From NCBI GenBank assembly GCA_030607895.1, contig JAUWJC010000223.1:1-6932 (forward strand): a DNA stretch of 6,932 nt, written 5' to 3'. Below are positions 1 to 5,571 of this stretch, in pieces (position 1 is the first letter of the stretch; each line of letters starts with the position of its first letter). The notes beneath the pieces were generated by a model, which made no database searches, was not told where the DNA came from, and was given only the letters and a program-made list of their open reading frames with translations. The position numbers were made by a program, and so were the translations under genes. Origin of the DNA: Pirellulales bacterium (GTDB lineage: Bacteria; Planctomycetota; Planctomycetia; Pirellulales; Thermoguttaceae).

Positions 1-3
1 AAA

Positions 4-85
4 GCCGAAAAAGGGACCAGGTTTAATTTGCCTCCAACGGCCCTAAGGGTGCTTCGCACAAATTAAACCTGGTCCCTTTTTCGGC
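4..85. repeat. Long palindromic intergenic element, copy 1
   Basis: Two perfect 27-nt inverted arms (4-30 and 59-85) flank a 28-nt centre. The left arm begins GCCGAAAAAGGGACCAG and ends TTTAATTTG. A second copy lies at 2898-2978 in the opposite genomic orientation, with identical arms and a centre differing at only a few positions. The arms contain GGGACCAG, which resembles the GGGGTCAG and GGGGACAG cores of the repeats beside the two RAYT genes. The element ends 22 nt before the ppk2 start codon, so a transcript starting upstream would carry a very stable hairpin in its leader. I infer a REP/MITE-like non-autonomous repeat. Its cognate transposase is not evident in this window. Confidence 0.9.
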
Positions 86-107
86 AAACCCAACGAGAAC
101 GGCCGAT

Positions 108-911
108 ATGCCCCAACCGATCAGCGTTCCCACGGACAGCGAGGTCCGCCTGGCCGATTTCGACCCGGCGGATACAAGCGGAATCGATAACAAGAAAGCC
201 GCCCGAAAGGAATTGAAAGACAACGTCGAGATACTGGCCGACCTGGGCTACCGGCTGTATGCCGAGAACCAGCGGGCGTTGCTGCTCGTGTTGCAGGGCA
301 TGGACAGCTCGGGCAAGGACGGCACAATTCGTCATGTAATGCGGGGGTTTAATCCGCAGAGTTGCCGGGTGACATCTTTCAAGCAGCCCAGCGTCGAGGA
401 ACTCGATCACGATTTCCTCTGGCGAATCGGCCGGGCGGCACCGCGAAAGGGGAACGTCGGCATCTTCAATCGCTCGCATTACGAAGACGTGCTGGTGGTG
501 CGAGTCCACAACCTGGTCCCCGAGGATCAATGGCAGTCGCGATTTGCACGCATCAACACCTTCGAGAAGTTGCTGACCGCGGGCGGTACGAAGATCGTCA
601 AGGTCTTCCTGCACATCAGCCGTGATGAGCAGCAGCGGCGGCTCCAGGCCCGGCTCGACAATCCGAAAAAGCGCTGGAAATTCTCCCGCGCCGACCTGGC
701 CGAGCGGCGCTTCTGGGACGATTACCAACGGGCGTACGAAGACGTGCTGACCAGGTGCAATGGCGAGTACGCCCCCTGGCATATCGTGCCGGCCGATCAC
801 AAGTGGTACCGCAACCTGATCGTCAGCCGCATCCTCCGCGAAGCGCTCGAGCAGCTTTCTCCGCAATACCCGCCCGCCGAAGAAGGCCTCGAGAGCATCG
901 TCGTCGAGTGA
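108..911 (+). CDS. ppk2: PPK2-family polyphosphate:nucleotide phosphotransferase, class III-like
   Basis: This 267-residue cytosolic P-loop kinase is predicted to transfer phosphate from inorganic polyphosphate to nucleotides (AMP/ADP and related substrates), regenerating NDP or NTP. The Walker A loop GMDSSGKDG is at residues 64-72 (Lys70), and a Walker B-like segment, GIFNRSHYEDVLVVRV, at 118-133 includes Glu126 and Asp127. The lid region RLDNPKKRWKF is at 182-192, preceded by Arg178, and the C-terminal EYAPWHIVPADHKWYRN motif is at 220-236. From memory, length and motif spacing match single-domain class III enzymes such as the Meiothermus ruber PPK2, so a short class III-like enzyme is the best call; substrate preference cannot be read from sequence. 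The start at 108 gives the usual N-terminus with FDPADTSG, although the Shine-Dalgarno sequence is weak. A long palindrome ends 22 nt upstream. The RAYT1 repeat begins 8 nt after the stop, so RAYT1 appears to have settled in the gap between ppk2 and the convergent tilS. Confidence 0.95.
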   Translation: MPQPISVPTDSEVRLADFDPADTSGIDNKKAARKELKDNVEILADLGYRLYAENQRALLLVLQGMDSSGKDGTIRHVMRGFNPQSCRVTSFKQPSVEELDHDFLWRIGRAAPRKGNVGIFNRSHYEDVLVVRVHNLVPEDQWQSRFARINTFEKLLTAGGTKIVKVFLHISRDEQQRRLQARLDNPKKRWKFSRADLAERRFWDDYQRAYEDVLTRCNGEYAPWHIVPADHKWYRNLIVSRILREALEQLSPQYPPAEEGLESIVVE

Positions 912-919
912 CTTCGTGC

Positions 920-942
920 AAAAAGGGGTCAGAACTATTTTT
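920..942 (+). repeat. RAYT1-associated 23-nt repeat, copy A
   Basis: The repeat begins AAAAAGGGGTCAG and ends CTATTTTT. Its reverse complement recurs in full at 1863-1885 and as a split copy at 1681-1697 plus 1830-1846. Copy A lies between the ppk2 stop and the RAYT1 promoter, three nt before the -35 box. Together with the inverted downstream copy it brackets RAYT1, as REP-type repeats do around RAYT genes. Confidence 0.88.
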
Positions 943-945
943 CTG

Positions 946-974
946 TTGACGAAGGAAAGGGTTTCAGGTAGATT
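946..974 (+). promoter_or_regulatory. Predicted sigma-70 promoter of RAYT1 (leaderless)
   Basis: The -35 box TTGACG (946-951), a 17-nt spacer and the -10 box TAGATT (969-974) are followed by six bases and the ATG at 981. Transcription should therefore begin at or next to the start codon. RAYT2 has exactly the same geometry at 6540-6568, which strongly supports the call. Copy A of the repeat abuts the -35 box, a placement that would allow autoregulation if RAYT1 binds it (inference). Confidence 0.72.
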
Positions 975-980
975 CCAGAC

Positions 981-1688
981 ATGCCACGACCGCTACGTCC
1001 GATTGCCGAGGGTTTGGTCTACCACGTAATCAATCGTGGAAACAGTCGGCAACCTGTGTTTTTCCAGGACGCCGATTACTTGGCGTTCTTGAAGGCGCTG
1101 GGAGACCTAAAGGAGCGGAAGCCGTTTGCGTTGTACGGTTACTGCCTGATGCCGAATCACATCCATCTGTTGCTTCGCCCGGAAGGGACGACCGTCAGTC
1201 GGATTGTGCAGAGCCTGTTAGTGTCGCACACGCAGCGTTACCACCGACACCACGGCACGTGCGGCCATGTGTGGCAGGGCCGCTTCAAGAGCCCGGTTGT
1301 ACAGGACGACGACCATCTGCTTGCGGTGTTACGTTACATCGAAGCGAACCCGCTTCGGGCGAAGATGGTCGAGCAGGCCGGCGATTACCCCTGGAGTAGC
1401 TTCTCTACGCACGGAGAGGGCAAGGCCGACGAATTGCTGGACGTCGTGGCCGGTTACGAAGCGTTGGCCGTACGTCCGGCAGCGCGTCGACGTCGCTGGT
1501 TGGCCTACGTCCACCAGTCCCCGCCCGATGCCGAGTTGACGGCAATCTTTCGCAGCAACGAGACGGGCCTGCCGTTTGGTGAAGCGGGATGGACAAGACG
1601 TCTGGCAAAGCGTCTAAACCTCGACCTAACCATCCGCCCCCGCGGCCGCCCCAGGAACCAAGCCGCCGAACCAAAGACCGAAAAATAG
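981..1688 (+). CDS. REP-associated tyrosine transposase (RAYT1), Y1/HUH family
   Basis: This is a 235-residue HUH endonuclease of the IS200/IS605-related Y1 transposase superfamily, predicted to nick single-stranded hairpin repeats. The N-terminus LVYHVINRGNSRQ (12-24) is family-typical. The metal-binding HUH motif is MPNHIHLLL, with His60 and His62, and the candidate nucleophile is Tyr119 in LRYIEANPLRA. GHVWQGRFKS at 95-104 is also characteristic. A C-terminal extension carries GLPFGEAGW (196-204) and an AT-hook-like RPRGRPR (219-225), which could contact the A/T-rich ends of the cognate repeat. No Shine-Dalgarno sequence is well placed, which fits the predicted leaderless promoter. The stop codon TAG (1686-1688) lies inside repeat copy B. 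All key residues are present, so the gene looks intact. RAYTs usually mobilise or maintain REP-like repeats rather than moving as a classical IS, and activity here is unproven. Confidence 0.93.
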   Translation: MPRPLRPIAEGLVYHVINRGNSRQPVFFQDADYLAFLKALGDLKERKPFALYGYCLMPNHIHLLLRPEGTTVSRIVQSLLVSHTQRYHRHHGTCGHVWQGRFKSPVVQDDDHLLAVLRYIEANPLRAKMVEQAGDYPWSSFSTHGEGKADELLDVVAGYEALAVRPAARRRRWLAYVHQSPPDAELTAIFRSNETGLPFGEAGWTRRLAKRLNLDLTIRPRGRPRNQAAEPKTEK

Positions 1689-1697
1689 TTCTGACCC
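1681..1697 (-). repeat. RAYT1-associated repeat, copy B (3' part missing, interrupted)
   Basis: AAAAATAGTTCTGACCC is the inverted counterpart of 926-942 and contains the RAYT1 stop codon. The remaining CTTTTT of the 23-nt unit is displaced to 1841-1846 by a 132-bp insert. Joining this copy to copy C over their shared 11 nt rebuilds the complete repeat. Confidence 0.85.
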
Positions 1698-1829
1698 GAA
1701 TGGCACTGTCGAGTTCGTGAAAATGACGTATTTTGCCGAACTCTGGGTAAATTAACTACGACCTGATAAGACAAGTGCCTTGCCTGTAATGCGCATCTTG
1801 CCTATTTAGCATCCACGACAGTGCCATTC
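1698..1829. mobile_element. 132-bp MITE-like element with 14-bp terminal inverted repeats
   Basis: The left end GAATGGCACTGTCG (1698-1711) is the exact reverse complement of the right end CGACAGTGCCATTC (1816-1829). The element is flanked by a direct duplication of AGTTCTGACCC (1687-1697 and 1830-1840). Removing the element and one duplicate restores an uninterrupted 23-nt RAYT1 repeat identical to copy D. It encodes no plausible protein. Inside are a stem-loop at 1711-1743 and a small ATGCGCAT palindrome at 1789-1796. HUH transposases do not normally create target duplications, so a DDE transposase acting in trans is the likelier mover. An 11-bp duplication would be compatible with IS4-type enzymes, but that is inference. 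Confidence 0.72.
1711..1743. other. Stem-loop inside the 132-bp element
   Basis: GAGTTCG (1711-1717) pairs with CGAACTC (1737-1743), and AAAAT (1720-1724) pairs with ATTTT (1730-1734) inside it across a small internal loop. No T-run follows, so an intrinsic terminator is not convincing, though it lies between the convergent RAYT1 and tilS genes. Confidence 0.45.
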
Positions 1830-1846
1830 AGTTCTGACCCCTTTTT
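1830..1846 (-). repeat. RAYT1-associated repeat, copy C (5' part missing)
   Basis: AGTTCTGACCCCTTTTT is the right-hand part of the repeat interrupted by the 132-bp element. It shares AGTTCTGACCC with copy B. It ends immediately before the tilS stop codon (complement of 1847-1849) and is separated from full copy D by 16 nt. Confidence 0.82.
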
Positions 1847-2878
1847 CTAGTTCGTCCTGCGTAAAAATAGTTCTGACCCCTTTTTTTGGACCAGAATGCT
1901 GCCGGGAAAGACGTGCTTGCGCGGCATGGAGGTTGAGTCATCGGCGGCGCGGAGGGCCATGTCGGCCAGGAGTTCCCATTGGGTGAAGCCCATGGCTTGC
2001 ATGGGCCAGTGGCAGTCGCGCCAGACAGCGATAAGGAGTTCGCGGACCACGTAGCGCGGTTGGCCGGTTAAGGCGGCTGCATCGCTCCGGACTGTGTCGG
2101 CTCCATCGTGTGACACGCACCGGCGGGTCAGGTCGTCGACGATCCGATCGATTACGGTCCGCACCTCGCCGGCGAGCGTGCCGAGCCGCAGAAGAGCGTC
2201 GACTACGCCGGGGTTGAACTGTTCGGCCAACTCGGGCAGTAATTGGTGCCGGATGCGGTTTCGAGTGAACTGGATGTCGTCGTTGCTCAGGTCGTGACGG
2301 TACGGCTGCCCCAACTCGTCGAGATAGGCGATCAGTTCACTGCGGCGAAACGCCAACATCGGCCGAATCAGGGTGGTCGCCTCTCCCAGGGGCCTTGCCC
2401 GGGCCATCCCCCCGAGACCGGCAATGCCCGTGCCGCGGACGATCCGGTGCAAGATTGTCTCGGCCTGATCGTCGGCCGTATGGGCCGTGACGACATATCG
2501 GGCGCCGACCTTGGCGGCGGCCATTTTGAGGAAATCGTACCGGGCAGCGCGGGCGGCTGCCTCCAAGCCGTCGCCCGTCTCGGCCGCCAGCCGGTCGACC
2601 CGGCCGCGCCCCACTTCGCACGGAACACCCAGCCTGTTGCACAACTCGACGACGAATGCTTCATCGTCGTCCGCTCCGGGGGAGCGTAACTGGTGGTTGA
2701 AGTGTGCGCCACGGAGCGTACCTTCACCCCCCCCCGCGAGGGATTTCATGGCGCGCAACATGGCCACGCTATCCGCTCCGCCGCTTACAGCCACAAGCAC
2801 GGTGACGTCTTGCCAGGCCTCGGGCGGCCATGTGTGTGCGAATCTGGTTTCCAGGCGATGTTCGGCATGCATGTGCAT
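1847..2878 (-). CDS. tilS: tRNA(Ile)-lysidine synthase
   Basis: TilS ligates lysine to C34 of the CAU-anticodon tRNA-Ile using ATP, converting it to an AUA reader; this is normally essential. The 343-residue product has the N-terminal PP-loop SGGADS (32-37), AHFNHQLR (58-65), LEAAARAARYDFL (105-117), AHTADDQAETILHR (132-145) and the DLSNDD...FTRNRIRHQLLPEL segment, followed by a helical substrate-binding region. No long C-terminal domain is present, as in short TilS forms. The ATG at 2878 leaves a family-like WPPEAWQDVTVLVAVSGG N-terminus; a GGAG lies about 14 nt upstream. Oddities: residues 332-338 (KKGSELF) are encoded by a 23-nt RAYT1 repeat (copy D), so the native end just after HVFPGSILV has probably been replaced. 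A run of nine G (coding strand) encodes Ala48-Gly51, a slippage-prone site. A long palindrome lies 19 nt upstream. Confidence 0.95.
   Translation of the reverse strand: MHMHAEHRLETRFAHTWPPEAWQDVTVLVAVSGGADSVAMLRAMKSLAGGGEGTLRGAHFNHQLRSPGADDDEAFVVELCNRLGVPCEVGRGRVDRLAAETGDGLEAAARAARYDFLKMAAAKVGARYVVTAHTADDQAETILHRIVRGTGIAGLGGMARARPLGEATTLIRPMLAFRRSELIAYLDELGQPYRHDLSNDDIQFTRNRIRHQLLPELAEQFNPGVVDALLRLGTLAGEVRTVIDRIVDDLTRRCVSHDGADTVRSDAAALTGQPRYVVRELLIAVWRDCHWPMQAMGFTQWELLADMALRAADDSTSMPRKHVFPGSILVQKKGSELFLRRTN
1863..1885 (-). repeat. RAYT1-associated repeat, copy D, inside the tilS 3' end
   Basis: This complete copy runs from AAAAATAG to CCCCTTTTT, with T continuing to 1887. It is inverted relative to copy A and in the same orientation as B and C. 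In the tilS frame it is translated as KKGSELF, giving TilS a repeat-derived C-terminus. The proximity of C and D resembles clustered REP (BIME-like) arrangements. Confidence 0.88.
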
Positions 2879-2897
2879 TGCTCGGTCGCAAGCTCCG

Positions 2898-2978
2898 GCC
2901 GAAAAAGGGACCAGGTTTAATTTGTGCGAAGCACCCTCCGGGCCGTTCCGGCAAATTAAACCTGGTCCCTTTTTCGGC
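2898..2978. repeat. Long palindromic intergenic element, copy 2
   Basis: The 27-nt arms (2898-2924 and 2952-2978) are identical to those of the element at 4-85, around a 27-nt centre. Read on the minus strand, the centre matches copy 1 except for a few substitutions and one indel; both end in GGGTGCTTCGCA. The element lies 19 nt upstream of the tilS ATG and in the same orientation relative to tilS as copy 1 is to ppk2. Confidence 0.9.
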
Positions 2979-3102
2979 TTGCACCCGGTCGAGGAGTACG
3001 GCCACGGCCGAAAACCCCCCCCTAAACCCCCCAGTTCATCGAGTTGTCGCCATAACTCAGTCCGGTGAACCAGGTTATCTCGCCCTTGGGGGCCAATCTC
3101 GG

Positions 3103-3131
3103 TTGCAGTCTGGCCAGACTCTGATAATAAT
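3103..3131 (+). promoter_or_regulatory. Promoter-like segment with operator-like palindrome
   Basis: A weak TTGCAG (3103-3108) lies 17 nt before AATAAT (3126-3131). Within that spacing is the perfect 14-bp palindrome AGTCTGGCCAGACT (3107-3120), the size and position of a repressor operator. An AGGAG follows at 3142-3146, but no supported reading frame starts after it. The -35 match is poor, so this is tentative. Confidence 0.3.
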
Positions 3132-3375
3132 ATTGGATTACAGGAGATTTGTCAGCAACTGTTCGTAGTGACTTTGGTTGAGGCCTTTGGCCACGTTAAG
3201 CATAGGAAAGGATTTGGACTGCGAGTGTCTTCGGCGGCTCCCGAGGGGGCTTGGGCCGAGGGACGGTTAAGACCGAGATCGCGATTGGATCTGTATCAAG
3301 TAGCAAAAAACTGGACATCGACTGCTTTCCGAGGTTTGGGAATTAGTTCAACAATGTATCGACTGTTGGTCATCT

Positions 3376-3435
3376 TGCATTGCCTACCGGGACATTGCCT
3401 ATCGGGACATTGCCTGCCGGGACATTGCCTGTTGG
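3376..3435. repeat. 15-nt tandem repeat, four units
   Basis: Three consecutive GACATTGCCT-(A/G)(T/C)(C/T)GG-type units at 3391-3435 are preceded by a variant unit at 3376-3390 beginning TGCATTGCCTACCGG. The period is a multiple of three, so an open frame over it would read as repeated GHCLP. Substitutions cluster at units' positions 11-13. I see no protein-family support for translation. Confidence 0.8.
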
Positions 3436-3491
3436 CACTGTTTGGTAGCAGCCTTTGGGTTGCTCCGCGGCATTGGGCACGTGTTCTGGCG

Positions 3492-3510
3492 CAGGGGTTC
3501 CGTGCCCCTG
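3492..3510. other. Short GC-rich hairpin
   Basis: CAGGGG (3492-3497) and CCCCTG (3505-3510) form a six-bp stem around a seven-nt loop. Only two T residues follow on the plus strand, so it is a weak terminator candidate at best. It could end a small transcript starting near 3131. Confidence 0.3.
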
Positions 3511-3781
3511 TTAGGCTTGGAGACTGGCGTAGAGAAGTCCTGAATCCTGGGTGGAGCGGTGTTTGCCCCGTGTTGGAGAAGTTTGTTGGTCCGCCCGGCT
3601 GTTGTGCCGCTCTAGTCCCCAACGCCGGTTATCGCGGCGGCGGGGGAGAACGGCCCAATCGGGCCACGCATAAGACAACCGGTTGCCTTCCGACCGCCGG
3701 TACACACAGATCCGACCGAATCGGCCTGCCCCATCATTGGGGCTGAACTGTCCCCACGCTACTCTGCATCCTCGTTGGTCG

Positions 3782-3841
3782 GCCCCGATGCCGAAGGGGC
3801 AAACGGCCGTCCGGGCTTCATGCCGGACACAGCCGTTTGCC
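3782..3841 (+). promoter_or_regulatory. Alternative hairpins in the presumed rny leader
   Basis: GGCAAACGGC (3798-3807) pairs perfectly with GCCGTTTGCC (3832-3841). Inside, GTCCGG (3809-3814) pairs with CCGGAC (3823-3828) around an eight-nt loop. A second stem, GCCCC (3782-3786) with GGGGC (3796-3800), uses the same bases 3798-3800, so the two cannot both form fully. The structure ends 42 nt before the rny start and lacks a T-tract, arguing against a simple terminator. A leader element controlling rny is an inference. Confidence 0.45.
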
Positions 3842-3883
3842 GCTCGGGCACTCGCCCAAGTTGATATTACCAAGGGTTCAACC

Positions 3884-5440
3884 GTGACTGGGCAAGAAGT
3901 CATTATCATTGTCGCAACGGGCGTGGCGGCTGCCGCGCTGACTTTCATCTCGGTGAAGCTGCTGGATCACCTTCGCCGCCGAGATGCGGAGTCGGAAGCC
4001 GGGCAGATCGTCAAACGCGCCGAGCAGGACGTGGAAAGCCGCCGCAGGGAAGCCGAGTTGGAAATCAAGGAAACGATTATCCAGCAAAAGGCGGAAGGCG
4101 AGAAGGAACTGCGAAGGATTCGCAAGGAACTCCACGAACGCGAACGCTTGCTGGACAAGCGACAGGACACGCTCGAACAGCAGGCCGAACAACTTCTCAA
4201 GCAAGAGAAAATCGTCGAGAACACACAGCGCAAGCTCACCGAGCGTATCCAGGACACCAATCGGCGCAAAGACGAACTCTCCAAGTTGCTGGACCTTCAG
4301 AGGCAGACTCTACACGAGTTGAGCGGGCTGAACCGCGCGGAGGCGACCAAGCGCTTGCTGGAAATCCTCGACACTCAACTGCAGCAGGAAACCGGGTCGG
4401 TGATTCTTAAACACGAGCGGCAAATCGCCGAAACCTGCGACGAAAAAGCCCGCGAAATGCTACTCACCTCGTTGCAGCGCTACGCGGCACCACACACGGC
4501 CGAAACTACCACTAGCACGGTCGACATTCCCAACGACGAGATGAAAGGCCGGATCATCGGTCGCGAGGGTCGCAACATTCGGGCGTTCGAGAAGGCGACC
4601 GGCGTGGACGTCATCATCGACGATACACCCGGCGTGGTAATCGTCAGTGCCTTCGACATGATCCGCCGCGAGGTCGCCCGACTCGCACTGAACAAGCTCA
4701 TTGCGGACGGCCGCATCCACCCCTCGCGGATCGAAGAGATCGTGGCGGCCACGCAGGAAGAGATGGAGCGTCACGTCGAGAAGGCGGGCCGGCAGGCCCA
4801 GCAGGAAGTCGACATCTCCGGCTTGCACGAACGGATTATCCACCTCTTGGGCCGACTCCACTTTCGCAGCAGCTACAGTCAGAACGTGCTGCGACACTCG
4901 ATCGAGGTTGCCTTTGTGGCAGGCATGTTGGCCGAGGAGATCGGTCTGGACGGAAGGCTTGGGAGGCGCTGCGGACTGTTGCACGATATCGGCAAGGCGG
5001 CCGATCACGAGGCCGAGGGCGGCCATCCCAAAATCGGCGCCGACCTTTTGAAACGTTACGGCGAGCCGCCCGAGGTGATCAACGCCGCCGCTCATCATCA
5101 CGACGACATGAGGGTGGAGAACCCGTATACCGTCGTCGTGGCCACGGCCGACGCCTGCAGTGCCTCGCGCCCGGGAGCACGACGCGAGACGCTCGAACGC
5201 TACGTCAAGCGCATGACGGAACTGGAAACCATGGCCAGCAGCTTCGCCGGCGTCAATCAGGCTTTTGCCATTCAGGCCGGCCGCGAGTTGCGTGTAATTG
5301 TCAACGCCAAGGAAACCACCGATGAAACCGCGGCCAAAGTCTGCCACGACATCGCCAAGGCGTTCGAGGAGCGGCTCACGTATCCCGGCGAAATCAAGGT
5401 TACGGTGCTCCGGGAAACCCGACACGTCGAAATGGCGAGA

Positions 5441-5443
<3 letters not shown>
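3884..5443 (+). CDS. rny: Ribonuclease Y
   Basis: RNase Y is a membrane-anchored endoribonuclease that starts mRNA decay in bacteria relying on it rather than on RNase E. The predicted 519-residue protein has an N-terminal transmembrane helix (about 5-26, VIIIVATGVAAAALTFISVKLL), a long charged coiled coil (about 30-200), a KH domain beginning KGRIIGREGRN (221-231), and an HD phosphohydrolase domain with His338, the HD pair His367-Asp368 in LLHDIGKAADHE, and AAHHHDD. The C-terminus ends in the family-typical YPGEIKVTVLRETR. I chose GTG 3884 because AAGGG lies seven nt upstream and because the length and HD position closely match Bacillus subtilis RNase Y (520 residues, HD at 368-369, from memory). 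The frame is open further upstream to 3683, but that extension is not family-like. The stop TAG is the first three bases of a heptamer tandem array. Hairpins upstream may form a regulated leader. Confidence 0.95.
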
Positions 5444-5545
<102 letters not shown>

Positions 5546-5571
5546 CCATCCACGCACCTGGAGCAGTCCGA

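Larger units (their letters stand above)
2979..3883. other. Long divergent intergenic region between tilS and rny
   Basis: About 900 bp separate the divergent tilS and rny starts. I find no supported protein gene: open frames here lack family motifs and ribosome binding sites, and their sequence is dominated by short repeats. The region holds C-runs (3015-3022 and 3027-3032), a promoter-like segment with a 14-bp palindrome (3103-3131), a 15-nt tandem repeat (3376-3435), a CAGGGG/CCCCTG hairpin (3492-3510), GGCCC/GGGCC (3652-3665), GCCCCA/TGGGGC (3728-3743) and strong hairpins in the presumed rny leader (3782-3841). I looked for recognisable RNase P, tmRNA and SRP RNA signatures and saw none. 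A small regulatory RNA remains possible. Confidence 0.6.

Noticed and set aside
4..85. Intrinsic terminator
   Set aside because: The hairpin is symmetric with internal T-runs inside the stem and no T-tract after it, and an identical copy lies upstream of tilS; a mobile repeat explains it better.
63..866. Long minus-strand open frame opposite ppk2
   Set aside because: It is the antisense shadow of a clear PPK2 gene; the product has no family motifs.
4..2978. CRISPR-like repeats
   Set aside because: The repeats are few, palindromic or inverted, widely spaced and tied to RAYT genes; there is no regular repeat-spacer array or cas gene.
3168..3746. 192-codon plus-strand frame starting GTG in the tilS-rny gap
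   Set aside because: It has no well-spaced ribosome site, no recognisable domain, and a core made of a 15-nt repeat; composition looks intergenic.
3683..3883. Upstream in-frame extension of rny
   Set aside because: It would add 67 non-family residues over hairpin DNA; GTG 3884 has a good ribosome site and gives the expected RNase Y length.
2979..3883. Housekeeping RNA gene (RNase P RNA, tmRNA, SRP RNA) in the long gap
   Set aside because: None of the conserved sequence signatures of these RNAs could be found by eye on either strand.
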